Positions 35,180 to 63,158 of a stretch of DNA of 64,000 nt are shown here, piece by piece. The DNA is from Owenia fusiformis. Its lineage: Eukaryota > Annelida > Polychaeta > Sabellida > Oweniidae. How positions within the stretch are numbered: position 1 is the first letter of the stretch; each line of letters opens with the position of its first letter. The stretch lies in assembly GCA_903813345.2 (NCBI GenBank), contig CAIIXF020000003.1, positions 23,887,248 through 23,951,247 on the forward strand. The letters run 5' to 3'. The notes under the pieces were generated by a model. The model ran no database searches. It was given only the letters and a program-made list of their open reading frames with translations, and had not been told where the DNA came from. Position numbers and translations under genes: made by a program.

Positions 35180-37939
35180 AATGTTAAAATTCTATATAGT
35201 TTTATTTCAATGTAATAACAATGCCTTACAGGGGACAACATTGAACATTACTGCTAAGTCTGAACACTACACTACTCAGTTGTCATGATAACCAGAATGT
35301 GGTAGCCATTTTGTAGATGGCTATACCTGTACCTGGTGACCATAATCTTAAAGAGGTCCAAACAAGACCAGTGAAGCATACAAATATGGGACGCTCTGTC
35401 TGACAATACCTAGGCCTTAAGAAATAATACACAAACTTGTGGAAAATTGTACTGTATACTATAATATTTATAGTAGTTACTACGTGAAGTTGATAATGTA
35501 CAAAGGAGGTCTACTCAGCCCAAGCAGCATCACAATGGTGCTTGATTGGTTAATTTTGAACCAATCAAATCACTCAAGCAAATATAGGCTCCTGATTGGT
35601 TTAAGTTGAGAGTGGGGATCTCAGCTTTCCAAACAGAAGACAGGACCAACAAGCCAGATGGATTCCTGGTTCAAAAGTGGGGATTTTGAGCCAGGATGCT
35701 GATGGTGTTTGGAACGTAATGCTGCATGCTGGGTAATTTATAAGGCTACTAACATACACTACTCATTTAGCCATATATAGGACAATACTCTACCAGTGTA
35801 CATGATATAATTCGACAATGCTATAACACTGTCTCCCAATATACACAATGTCATATACATTTAACTTAAGATGTAAAAGTCATATAGCTGAATTGTTCTG
35901 AGATATACAATATCTTATATAATATTAAACACATAGAATTCTGCCAAACATGATTATGAGATTCTATTCCTTCCGTGGCCGAACACACCCTCAATAGGGG
36001 GGATGTGTGCCAGATTGCACAGCCCGGTGTATTAAATCAATGTGGGTGGGGACCACAAAGATTAATACACCCAATCAAACCCAGTCACCCGCGCTACATG
36101 TTTGTGAGCACTGTGAGCCAATTTTCCTCATACATTTCCCATAATGCAATAAAATTGATCATGCAGACGACAGTGTGTGGTTCTTAGCTTTCCTACTATA
36201 AGGCGCCACTGCTGCCACACCATCTGCTTCAGTATTTCATACATTGCACAATAAATACTCAATAGCGTATATGAAGATAAATTGAGAAATTGCTTGGTTG
36301 CTGACAGCTAGCTAAGCAGGCTGCATATTTCTACGGTGATTCCCTAAAGAACTTATGTACAATGGACATCTAAACACGCCACACCAGCTTTTTTGTTATA
36401 CACCAGTCGTCGCAACCAATTCTCTTAGTGAAAAAATCTCGTGGAAGATCACAAGTTGTCAGTGACGACGTCACCCCGCACAGACTTGTAACTGCGAGTC
36501 AAAACCACCATTTCAAACAACTACAATATATTACATTCTTATTTGCTCATCGCTCTATATTGTTTCAGTATACAATAGAGATATCAACTACAGTCATTTT
36601 TCCAAGTAAACTCTCTCTATTAAGTGTTGGTATTCTAAAATGTATAAACTTGGCAAGTCCATAGTCAATAACTCCAATGTGTATTATTGAGAACTCTACT
36701 GTAGTATTTACTGGAAATTGAAAAGCCCTCCTAGATGCAGTTATGTTGAGACAACCTTATAGATGGCAGCACCTAAACTGGAGTGGGGTTCTAGTTGGTT
36801 GAGTGCTGACATCTATATGATATCCTAATAATCCTAAAATCTTACTCAATTCTGATCTCAAGTGAATCCTTGTATTTTGCTCAATGAATCTCGTTTTTTC
36901 TCAACTTGTTGTTTGTATTTTTCATGCATCAGGGCTGAACTGGGACTTTTTAAATTATACAGATTCCTGGCCAATTTGGAAACATCCCTAGCCCCGGACT
37001 CTGTATATATAGCATATATGTAGCGCTAAATAAAGACGCTTATACAAAACAGGCCTATATATGTTTATTATATATAGTAAATGGCCCCATGAAAATGTAT
37101 CAAACAAATTACACATATATCCAAAATACAGCATTTCAAGCGTATATGTTGCAAAGAATAGACTCTAAAAGACTTGAGTTGAAAATGAGGAGCAGTTTTC
37201 TTTTACACCTAAAATGTTTTCGAGAGGTTTACATGAATTTTGTCTATTCACTGCCCCTATCTAATAATGTATTGCACAGTACACTCTTACATTAACATAT
37301 TGCAACTTCCCCTATTTGAAGCCAGCTATATAAAAACATTCGAATATTATGACAATGAATTGTAATAAGTTAAGTGATGAAGTAAAAACAGAGTTGGATG
37401 AGATGAAAATTTGGAAGGTGTTCTTCCTAGCTACCTCCTTTTTTGGAGAATAAGAGAGACTAGAGTGTGTTCCTAGCACACAGTCCTATTCCTGGTACAG
37501 CCTGGGGCGGCCTTAATACTGTTGCTTAAAACAGTCAAGTATTCTACATTCACTATAACTTACTGTGAATTCTGGGACTAGTTTTCAATGCCTACTATTA
37601 AATTGTAGAAGTCTTTCCAAATATTTCAAAATGATCACAGAAGTATATGTCTTTCCAAATATTTCGAAATGATCACAGAAATATAGGCTTTTCTCAAGAA
37701 AATTTTGAATAGGGGGTTGTATACATATTTCATGTGTTTCTACAACATTTCACAATTCCCCTCATCTTCATGGTATTTCATGAGAAAGGCTTTTAAACCA
37801 TCATGCCGTGAAATATGCAAGGATTTGCCCCCAGGCCATGCTGTTCTGAAATCACAAGGTCAAGCTGTGCTCTACAGTGTTGCACAACTCTTGACGCATC
37901 TCGCGTAAGGGATACACTAAGCATGATGGGAAGGGGAAA
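35180..37939 (-). other. 3'UTR of the G-alpha-o gene (inferred)
   Basis: Sequence after the TGA at 37940-37942 with no further G-alpha similarity. It includes a 39-bp direct duplication around 37612-37688 (gtctttccaaatatttc twice). The distal limit rests only on an AATAAA motif. Confidence 0.4.
35201..35206 (-). terminator. Candidate polyadenylation signal of the G-alpha-o gene
   Basis: Tttatt on the plus strand reads AATAAA on the minus strand, in GAAATAAAACT. It lies 2.7 kb downstream of the stop codon. Nearer signals may also be used. Confidence 0.4.
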
Positions 37940-52704
<14,765 letters not shown>

Positions 52705-53284
52705 CTGAAACATACCAAATAAGGTATTAAAGCCTTGCAGCAAATGCGATGACGATACATTGAACTTCAGTTAAACCTGGACATCCAAGTACCGCTCTAA
52801 GCCCAACACCTCTCAATGTCGCTTTTTCGATCTGTCATAGACAAATAATAGCAAAGGGTGCCAGTTTTGGAGACAGGGTTTATCTCAATCCCTGTGGTTT
52901 CTCTGGAGACACATTTCCCTCTAGATAAACCCTGTATCCAAAACCTCCAAATACATAACCTTTATATCTTTGCCAAGAACCTATACTTTAAAAACATGCC
53001 AAACCATAAACCAGGACAGTTTGGGCATCTAAAAGAATTGAATCGTGGATGGTCAATGTGAGAAACTTCACAATGCTTATTTCAATATACAGCACATGTA
53101 CTTGGTATATACAATTTAGTTGAGACTCTGGGAAATCATGAATTATTTCAGTATTTCAACACAACAGTGTAATTTTCATGATATATTGTTATAACAAAAC
53201 ATAAAACAAAAGTCTTATTGCTAAAGTTCAGTGCAATGTTATGCCAAAGTACTATTTCACCCAGTATTTATTTTTTACATAGTA

Positions 53285-53361
53285 AAGTAAAACCTGTCGA
53301 AGTAGAACACCTTTGGTACCTCTTAAAAGTGTTCTATTTTAGAGGTGTTCCACTTTAAAGG
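53285..53361. mobile_element. Short pogo/Tigger-like foldback
   Basis: Aaaacctgtcgaagtagaac then acctttggtacc pairs with ttttagaggtgttccacttt then aaaggt; a 77-bp remnant. Confidence 0.5.
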
Positions 53362-53692
53362 TCTCACTGCTCTCAGATAAGAAATTACAAAGTTGACACT
53401 CTACCTAGTTGGGAAAAATAAAGTCAACTAAATCTATGTGATGTTTATGTTTATATGTTTGTCCCATTTTTATTGCCCACCCTGTATATGCAAGGTTAAG
53501 TTTACCATATGATAGTTAACCAGAAGCTTTGAAAACAAAGTGGATCCTCCTGTACGAGGACCCCTTTTCTAACCAATTGGGATTGATTTTAGACTCAGGA
53601 TTTTAGATATGCTCAGAAACATATCTTAACTGGTTTAGGCTTCATTTATCAATGTTCTTCTGAGAAAATGAGGATTTCAGTAAGGGTGTATT

Positions 53693-53818
53693 GACTTAAC
53701 ATGTGGATATGCAACACTGACTTAACATGTGGATATGCAACACTGACTAAACATGGGGATATGCAACACTGACTTAACATGGGGATATGCAACACTGACT
53801 TAACATGGGGATGTCATC
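53693..53818. repeat. 26-bp tandem repeat, about five copies
   Basis: Unit acttaacatgtggatatgca then acactg; later copies have tgggg in place of tgtgg. Confidence 0.9.
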
Positions 53819-54249
53819 ATATGACCATGCTATCATCATGGAATATCATTAAATCCTCATTATCTCAGAAAAGACATTGGCAAATTGAGTCTCAACCAGT
53901 AAAATTGTGTTACTGGGTATATGTACTTTCAATTCCAATTGGTTGCATTAGGAGTCCTTAAACACGAGGTTCTAGCTTAACCGAGGCCTTTCTAAAAATT
54001 TTGGTTAGCTCTATATGTGTCCACAGGGGCACAATCACAAATACTCCAATCAAGTTATTCATTATTACAACCACTCAGTCTGCGCATATTATACAACTAT
54101 ACCATATACAATACACTCTATGGAATAGAACAGAATATTATTAATGAATTACTGATATATTTGGAGTCCTCATCTCTTAGTGTTTTCCAGCATAATCTTC
54201 AAGCGATTCATATCAATATGCTGCATTTGTATGTTAAAGCATCTATCCC

Positions 54250-54482
54250 CACAACTTCTGTACCTCCCTCTCTCTGCATCCCCTGCGTGACCCCCCCCCC
54301 CCCCTTCTCCCTACAGCCCCTCTCCTCACATATCCCTGTACCTCCTTTTCTCCCTGCACCCCTTCCTGCCTATACTCCTTTCCCTTTCCCGCACCTTCCC
54401 TCTCCCTACACCCCTCTCTCTCTTCCTATACCCCCTCCCTCCCTCTGCACCTAAGCCCTATCCCTGCATTTCCCCCCACAGT
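54250..54482. repeat. Polypyrimidine tract, about 230 bp
   Basis: Mostly C and T on the plus strand, including a run of about 14 C. The Pro/Leu/Ser-rich reading frame across it (54017-54454) is a composition effect. On the G-alpha-o sense strand it is polypurine. Confidence 0.85.
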
Positions 54483-55074
54483 TACAGTATATACTCGTAT
54501 ACAATGCCCCGTTCATACTTCACTAGACTAACGGAAATGTTACTAGCTTTGCATCAATCCATTGTATACTACACGCTATCACTTACAAGGTATGACTATG
54601 GAAACAGATAACGAGGGGGTGGGGTTATCTGAGTTAATGTCTACTAATGTTAAAACACTGTAGTAATTAATATGATACTATACTCTCTCACACTTCTGTC
54701 TATAGACTTACTATATATCACATTACTTGCATAATTGTTACAATAGCATGACTCCCATTTGTATAGGAACAACAATATGAAATATCACCATAGTGACTCG
54801 GGTACAACGAATCCACCCAAACAAAACACCATATCTTCATATCATATAATTTTCAATATGAATTGAAATGAATCTTCCATGCAAAACCCTGGAAATTCCA
54901 GTTGATATATTTCTAGAGCCACAATGCAATGCAAAATTGAGCGAGGCCCCAGATAGGCATTGAGCATAACACTCTGACTGTAGTCTACACTGTATGTTGA
55001 ATTCAACGCCCACACACAGGAGAAAAATCAATAGCGAGATATTCCATGCCGGGAAGGCTCAGGTTGTTGGTAGC

Positions 55075-55966
55075 AATCAATATCATAATACAGTAGAGGA
55101 ACCAGGACTGCAGGTTTACAATATCATGGTACAGTAGAGGAACCAGGACTGTAGGTTTACACTATCATAGTACACTAGAGGAACCAGGACTGTAGGTTTA
55201 CAATATCATAATACAGTAAAGAAACCAGGCTTACAATATCATAGTACAGTAGAGAAACCAGGACTGTAGGTTTACACTGTCATAGTACAGTAAAGGAACC
55301 AGAACTGCAGGTTTACAATGTCATAGTACAGTAGAGGAACCAGGACTGCAGGTTTACACTATCTTAGTACAGTAGAGGAACCAGGACTGTAAGTTTACAC
55401 TATCATAGTAAGTAGAGGAACCAAAACTGTAGGTTTACAATATCATAATACAGTAGAGGAACCAAGACTGCAGGTTTACAATATCATAGTACAGTAGAGG
55501 AACCAGGACTGCAGGTTTACAATATCATAGTACAGTAGAGGAACCAGGACTGTAGGTTTACAATATCATAGTACAGTAGAGGAACCAGGACTGTAGGTTT
55601 ACACTATCATAGTACAGTAGAGGAACCAGGACTGTAAGTTTACACTATCATAGTAAGTAGAGGAACCAAAACTGTAGGTTTACAATATCATAATACAGTA
55701 GAGGAACCAGGACTGCAGGTTTACAATATCATAGTACGGTAGAGGAACCAGGACTGCAGGTTTACAATATCATAGCACAGTAGAGGAACCAGGACTGTAG
55801 ATTTATAATATCATAGTACAGTAGAGGAACCAGGACTGTAGGTTTACAATATCATAATACAGTAGAGGAACTAGGACTGCAGGTTTACAATATCATAATA
55901 CAGTAGAGGAACCAGGACTGTAGATTTACTTTCAAAGTACAGTAGAGGAACCACGACTGCAGGTTA
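55075..55966. repeat. 41-bp minisatellite, about 21 copies
   Basis: Unit contains tacagtagaggaaccaggac then tgcaggtttacaatatcata and g. Variants: tgtag, taatac, tacactatc. One copy (about 55210) lacks part of the unit. Confidence 0.95.
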
Positions 55967-56879
55967 CAATAAAAAAGGAATAATATCATAATGTTTCATT
56001 ATATATTTTTAAATAAAATTTTGTAACACATAAATTAATTATAACTTTTCCAACCACATGTATAACACATAAATTGTTACCCTTGAGGTAGACTGAATAA
56101 ATTGTATACCTCTCCTGTAAAGGCTACATTGAAGCCAGGTACAATTTGTCTGGGGAATTTATATGAATGTAACTTCTTAATATAACCACTACAACTGTCA
56201 AAATGTGAGCTTAACAAAATGTGACATGGTTCTATAACTATGGATTCTCTTTCATGTTGTTGACTGTGTTTGTTAACCTTTGCTTGACCAATCAGACCAA
56301 GCATTATTTAGATTGGTTTACAACAATAGCTTAACATTTCTATTTTCCAGTGAAAGTATTTATAGAACTGTCTCTATACACACATGATATCTCTCTATTG
56401 ATTGTGTATATATCCGGCTTAGATCTAATATTTATAAAAACATCTAACAAAATGACAAATGCATGAAACAATTATGTTAAAACAATGAATGTTATACTTG
56501 TGAGTGCAATTTATAAATAAATATGAAAAAGCAATTAATCAATCCATAAATGATACACTAGACTTGATCTGAACTAGTTATTACTATTCATTGATATGGA
56601 AAATAAAAATAAATACATAGCAAATATGAAGCCAATCCAGATTCAAGTTTTTGTCAATAAAGCGTCAACATGTTAATTCGACATTTATATCTAGATTTTC
56701 ATTGTCAAATTTAATTCATGTATTAATAATTTTTTTCACCTACATGTTTTGCTACTATTTTCATATTGAATACTTAAAGTGGGATGCTCCCAATCAATTA
56801 TTTTAAATGTTGCATGATCATGGATACAATATAACTTCCTTCTTAGTGAACATTTGGTTATCATTCTTAAGGTGAACCT

Positions 56880-59290
56880 TAGTAAAATAACAATCCAGCA
56901 ATGAATGCTTAACTACAATGAATACCTTAATAAACAATAAACACCTCACTACAATGAACTCTTAACTACAATGGACACTTCACTATAATGAACAATAAAC
57001 ACTTAACTACAATGAACATTTTCCCACTGTGAACACCTCTCTACAATGAACCCCTAACTATAAAGAACACTTAACTACAATGAACACTTCACTACAATGA
57101 ACACTGAAGTACAATGAACAACTTACTACAATGAACATTTTCCCACTGTGAACATCTCTCTACAATGAACCCCTAGCTATAATGAACACTTAACTATATT
57201 GAACACTTAACTGCAATGAACACTTCACTTCAATAAACACTTAACTACAGTGAACACCTAACTACAATGAACATTTTCCCACCGTGAACACCTCTCTACA
57301 ATGAACCCCTAACTATAATGAACACTTAACTACACTGAACACTTAACTACAATGAACACTTAACTACAATGAAAACCTAACTACAATAAACAGTTTACCA
57401 CCATGAACACCTCTCTACAATGAACCCCTAACTACAATGAACACTTAACTACATTGAACACTTAACTGCAATGAACACTTCACTACAATAAACACTTAAC
57501 TACAATGAACATTTTCCCACCATGAACACCTCTCTACAATGAGCACTTAACTACATTGAACACTTAACTACAATGAACACTTCACTACAATGAACACTTC
57601 ACTACAATGAACACTTAACTACAATGAACACCTAACTACAATGAACATTTTCCCACTGTGAACACCTCTCTACAATGAACATTTTCCTACCATAAACACC
57701 TCTCTACAATGAACCCCTAACTATAATGAACACTTAACTTCATTGAACACTTAACTACAATGAAGACTTCATTACAATAAACACTTCACTATAATGAACA
57801 TCTAACTACAATAAACACTTCACTACCATGAACACCTAACTACAATGAACATTTTCCCACCGTGAACACCTCTCTACAATGAACCCCTAACTATAATGAA
57901 CACTTAACTACACTGAACACTTAACTACAATGAACACTTAACTACAATGAAAACCTAACTACAATAAACAGTTTACCACCATGAACACCTCTCTACAATG
58001 AACCCCTAACTACAATGAACACTTAACTACATTGAACACTTAACTGCAATGAACACTTCACTACAATGAACACTTAACTACAATGAACATTTTCCCACCA
58101 TGAACACCTCTCTACAATGAGCACTTAACTACATTGAACACTTAACTACAATGAACACTTCACTACAATGAACACTTCACTACAATGAACACTTCACTAC
58201 AATGAACACTTAACTACAATGAACACCTAACTACAATGAACATTTTCCCACTGTGAACACCTCTCTACAATGAACATTTTCCTACCATAAACACCTCTCT
58301 ACAATGAACCCCTAACTATAATGAACACTTAACTTCATTGAACACTTAACTACAATGAAGACTTCATTACAATAAACACTTCACTATAATGAACATCTAA
58401 CTACAATAAACACTTCACTACCATGAACACCTAACTACAATGAACATTTTCCCACCGTGAACACCTCTCTACAATGAACCCCTAACTATAATGAACACTT
58501 AACTACAATGAACACTTTACTACAATGAACACCTAACTACAATGAACATTTTCCCACTGTGAACACCTCTCTACAATGAACCCCTAACTATAATGAACAC
58601 TTAACTACAATGAACACTTTACTACAATGAACACTTCACTACAATGAACACTTAACTACAATGAAAACCTAACTATAATGAACACTTAACTACAATGAAC
58701 ACTTAACTATAATGAACACTTAACTACAATGAACACTTTACTACAATGAACACCTAACTACAATGAACATTTTCCCACCGTGAACACCTCTCTACAATGA
58801 ACCCCTAACTATAATGAACACTTAACTACAATGAACACTTTACTACAATGAACACTTCACTACAATGAACACTTAACTACAATGAAAACCTAACTATAAT
58901 GAACACTTAACTACAATGAACACTTAACTATAATGAACACTTAACTACAATGAACACTTTACTACAATGAACACCTAACTACAATGAACATTTTCCCACT
59001 GTGAACACCTCTCTACAATGAACCCCTAACTATAATGAACACTTAACTACAATGAACACTTTACTACAATGAACACTTCACTACAATGAACACTTAACTA
59101 CAATGAAAACCTAACTACAATTAACAGTTTACCACCATGAACACCTCTCTACAATGAGCCCCTAACTAGTGTACAATGAACACCTATCTACAATAAACCC
59201 CTAACTATAATGACACTTAACTACAATGAACCTCTAACTAGAATGAGCCTAACTACAATAACCACTTTATGACAATGCAAACCAAACTAC
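56880..59290. repeat. 17-bp minisatellite with higher-order structure
   Basis: Unit aacacttaactacaatg repeated about 140 times, with variant blocks (aacattttcccaccgtg, aacacctctctacaatg, aacccctaactataatg). Longer blocks recur: the segment starting attttcccaccg at 57273 reappears at 57851, an offset of 578 bp, which is 34 units. Confidence 0.95.
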
Positions 59291-59572
59291 AATGGAACCA
59301 AGGAGAAGGAGACGAGTGAACATCTTTTACCATGTTCTTATAACATAATACCATTTATTAAACATCATTGTAATTATCTCTATTAACTAACTTCAATGCT
59401 GTTCTATATATATACATATACAGCCATGATACTGCTGTTACTCTGTTCATGAGATATGGCGGAATATGTAATAACAGAACAATTCTATATAATGGATTCA
59501 TATTGTATTGTCTCTACTTCCTGTAACGCATGGTGATCTAATAACCTGTACATGGTTCATGTTACCAATTCG

Positions 59573-59722
59573 TCATCAATATTTCCCTGTTTCAATGAAT
59601 GCCAGTAATCTGTCAATCAATAGCAGCATACTGCTCATTGTACCCTGTATCTTAATTAGCTCTAAGTGTACTACCCTCTCAATATTTCCCTGTTTCAATG
59701 AATGCCAGTAATCGAATGCCAG
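59573..59722. repeat. Short direct duplication
   Basis: Tcaatatttccctgtttcaa followed by tgaatgccagtaatc occurs at about 59577 and 59680; the second copy runs into two more gaatgccagtaat copies. Confidence 0.8.
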
Positions 59723-60984
59723 TAATAGAATGCCATACACCAACCGCAAAACACAAACCCTTGAGGTGTGACTAGAGGCAATACCATAAAAAATTACTCC
59801 ACGGTCAATGAGCCCATGTCTTTAATAAAAATTAAGTGGACTTTAATTTGAAGTGTTCTATGAATAGGTGATCAGCAGCATTGTACCAATCCTAGAAGAA
59901 CACCATTTTTGTTAAGGCTATTGTTCTTGTGACGGATGCGTGAAAAAACTGGGTGAATATAGGTATAGAAAGTTTAATTCCAAAAATGTTAAGTTTCATC
60001 CAAATTTATTCATATAATACACCCTGGTCTCATTACTTAGTGAATCCATAGTTACATAAACGGTAAGGTTCTAAGAATCTGTTAATTATTTACAAAATCT
60101 GTTTTGCTCATGGGAGTCTATTAAGAGAAAATAAGTGTAAATTCAGTTTTTTACAAATATAATTTTTGTGAAGACTGATTTTGCCTTTATGCTCCATTGA
60201 CTATTCTAACGCATTTTTGGCACAACCTGATCCACGAGTGAAACCCAAAATAGAAACATCTAAAAATACATTGAAATAAACTAAAATACATGAAAATGAG
60301 AGCATTTGTATTTATCAGTATTTATTGAACACCCCTCAAAAGCACATATATTATATTCGAAAAAAGCATTTCTGTGAAAAAATAAAAAGCAATAACATGT
60401 GAGGTTTCAAGAGAGTTTTCCTTCTGCCCTATCCCCTCCTTTAATCAGAAGCATACACGTAATGGAAAGGTAAACTATGGAGAAATAAACAATGGCACCT
60501 AAACATTGACGTAGATATGTTGCACAACAGTAGTCAAGAGGCGATAATGAAAAGCACAGGAATATGCTATCTCTGGTAAAGAGTTAATCCATGATCTAGG
60601 GAACGTTCTAAAAATAACCATGATAACCTTGAATTTGCTGCGAAATGATTGGGATTAGATGCGAAAGATGTTGGAAAATAACTACCAAGCTCCCGTTAAT
60701 ATAGACCTTTTACCAAAGCTCGTATCAGAGTAAGTGCCACTTGGATATCTTCAGAAGATAGCTGTCAGACTCAAACATGTAAAGTGAAAAGATTCTGTTT
60801 GAAATGAAATATAACGGTAAAATTAAAAGAACTGTGGCTATTTAAGGGTACATACTAAATGGCCATTTAACAACCAGAAAATTGTGAGTTTTCTTGCACA
60901 TTTTGGGAAAGGATACAAATTTTGGTGGAAACAATAATCTTGCTCATGAAGCCCTGGATGGGACTTCATCGTTCTTTTCTTGGC

Positions 60985-61105
60985 ATTACCAGGGAGGGGG
61001 GGTTGGGGCAAACCAAAACTTCTTTAAAAATCATGCAGTTTTTCACCATTCAGAGCACTTTTTGGCCATTTTTGGGCCAAAGTTGTCAAAAGCTACGGGC
61101 TACTG
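60985..61105. mobile_element. Inverted partial copy of the hAT-like MITE
   Basis: Reverse complement carries agtagcccgtagct, ggtgaaaaactgcatgattt and C-rich sequence in the order of the 14447-14613 element. This explains the overlapping short frames at 60894-61140. Confidence 0.6.
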
Positions 61106-61544
61106 AGCTGGCATTACAATCCATTACATACAACAAATAAACTAATAAAACCTGGACATCATCAGGGCTGGCGAACATGAGAATATTCCTGGTTAACCAA
61201 ACCATCATATAATGATTAGATAACCACTAGGTCTCATTTTTATTAGCCTTATTTTAGTTGCACCAAGTTGCACTGATACCTCCTTACCTATCTGACCATA
61301 AAAGTTTACAAATTCGCTTCTATATTCTCTGCAGTATTCTTGTCTCTCTGGTGCTTTAAATCTGTACTTTACTTGTTGGATTGTTCTTATCATGATATCT
61401 GGATGTGTTACATGAATAATAAAAACGTTCCTTATTTATACCATATATATCTTTATGGGTCATCTTTCTACATCAAGGAGAAAGGCCAAGGAGCAAAGTA
61501 CATGGCAGTTAAATCACAGTATCATGGTTTATTGGTTTAAAGCA

Positions 61545-61998
61545 CAAAAATGGCTTTAAGCACAGTAATATGGCTTTAAGCACAGTGACATGGTTAAGAC
61601 ACAGAAGCATGCCTTTAAGCACAGTAACATGGTTAAGGCACTGTAAAATGCCATTAAACATGCCTTTAAACACAGTAACATAGCTTCAACCACAGTGACA
61701 TGGTTAAAACACAGTAACATGGCTTTAAGCACAGTTATGAGGCACAGTAACATTGCTTTAAGCACAGTTATAAGGCACAGTAACATGGTTTTAAGCACAG
61801 TTATAAGGCACAGTAACATGGCTTTAAGCACAGTTATAAGGCACAGTAACATGGCTTTAAGCACAGTTATAAGGCACAGTAACATTGCTTTAAGCACAGT
61901 TATAAGGCACAGTAACATTGCTTTAAGCACAGTTATAAGGCACAGTAACATTGCTTTAAGCAAAGTTATAAGGCACAGTAACATGGCTTTAAGCACAA
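61545..61998. repeat. 33-bp minisatellite
   Basis: Unit ggcacagtaacatggcttta then agcacagttataa; about eight regular copies (61735-61998) preceded by degenerate ones. Since 33 is divisible by three, each strand shows an 11-residue repeat frame (61556-61996 minus, 61695-62021 plus). Confidence 0.92.
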
Positions 61999-62439
61999 TA
62001 CCAATTACATACTGGTTTTAAACATTATGCTATCATAAATAGCTTTTGTTACCAGAATCTTCTCCTTTAATTATTATACAGCTAATAGGCATTATTCCAT
62101 TCTCAAATGTATGAACTTCTGTATGTGTAATATTACATTATATTACAGTTGCCTGTTGGAGTAAATTGGGTCAATGGGGATTTAGCAAGATTTTATCATG
62201 ATATTGTAATTTAACAAAAAGAAGAATTGTGAATTATATTTTTTCGAGTCAGAAACTGGGATTGACTAAAATTAAAGCTCTTGGGACATGAAGTTAAATA
62301 TGCAAACCTTATATAAGCTCATAAAAATGATACGCAAATGAGATTTCAAAGCTATATTTAGCAAAAAGTCTAATGTGTAACTTTCAGCAAAAGCGCTTAT
62401 TAACGTATACATAAAAATATTGGGTGAGACTTGAGATAA

Positions 62440-62690
62440 TGTATGCGGCGCCAGTCAAAATTGAAACTTCTGATTGGGTTCGAAGCCGAGATGCCCGGGT
62501 ATGTCCCAGCAAAAGCCGGAATTCACGTGATTTTTCACGAAGAAGGGGCGGAGTTTAAGCGAGATTCATCGAGACTTCTTCGTGTCAATCGTGTCAATCC
62601 CTGCATTGCTTATTGTTAACTCCACCTTTTTGCCCATATATGGAGTTGGAGATGCCACTTGCGAGCGTGAACAGTTCAGTCTAGAAATAG
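62440..62690. promoter_or_regulatory. CpG-bearing GC-box island, possible regulatory element
   Basis: Locally rich in CpG (gcggcgcc, ttcgaagccgag, cccggg, gaaggggcggagttt, atcgagac). One GGGCGG and one attgg (inverted CCAAT). No initiator or coding exon can be tied to it. Confidence 0.3.
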
Positions 62691-62984
62691 AAATTTCTTA
62701 AGCGATGTCTTTCTTCAATTTTTCTACACGATATCTCGATAAATAGTGGACATATTTGTACCATTCTTTCGTCAAAATGAGGGTATTGCTGGAATACATA
62801 TTTCCAATCTGTTGGTCAATAGATTTATTCATTGATACTGGCAGGAATTAGATCGTAATAAACATGCTAAAATTGTAAAACTTGTTGATTTAATACAAAT
62901 TTCTCCCTGGTTTTCCCAGACATAAGATGTTAAGAGTTCTATCAAATTATGTCACGATGAGAAATTATGAACTAACACAAAATA

Positions 62985-63158
62985 TGTCAAAATATGGGGA
63001 TTTTGCAAATAAGTCAAAATATGGGGATTTTGCAAATAAGTCAAAATATGGGGATTTTGCAAATAAGTCAAAATATGGGGATTTTGCAAATAAGTCAAAA
63101 TATGGGGATTTTGTAAATAAGTCAAAATATGGGGATTTTGCAAATAAGTCAAAATATG
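62985..63158. repeat. 27-bp minisatellite, about six copies
   Basis: Unit tcaaaatatggggattttgc then aaataag. In frame with a 153-codon ORF (62927-63388) as SKYGDFANK repeated; both strands are open because 27 is divisible by three. No other coding evidence. Confidence 0.92.

Larger units (their letters stand above)
32681..35180. other. Intergenic spacer between two convergent genes
   Basis: No gene recognised. It holds one core-less repeat copy (32755-32873), the foldbacks at 33733, 34228 and 34482, and otherwise AT-rich sequence. Confidence 0.6.

Noticed and set aside
54017-54454. 145-codon Pro-rich plus-strand ORF
   Set aside because: Its second half is only the polypyrimidine tract and its first half lacks any coding bias; it lies within a G-alpha-o intron.
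61205-61393. 62-codon minus-strand ORF with a basic composition
   Set aside because: No similarity to G-alpha exons or to a known transposase that I can name; no splice sites flank it convincingly.
55075-61998. CRISPR-like regular repeats
   Set aside because: Units are directly adjacent with no unique spacers, and the context is an animal gene intron.
61556-62021. ORFs with 11-residue repeats on both strands
   Set aside because: By-product of a 33-bp minisatellite.
62470-62490. ggttcgaagcc resembling a tRNA B box
   Set aside because: No A box at a suitable distance upstream and no acceptor stem.
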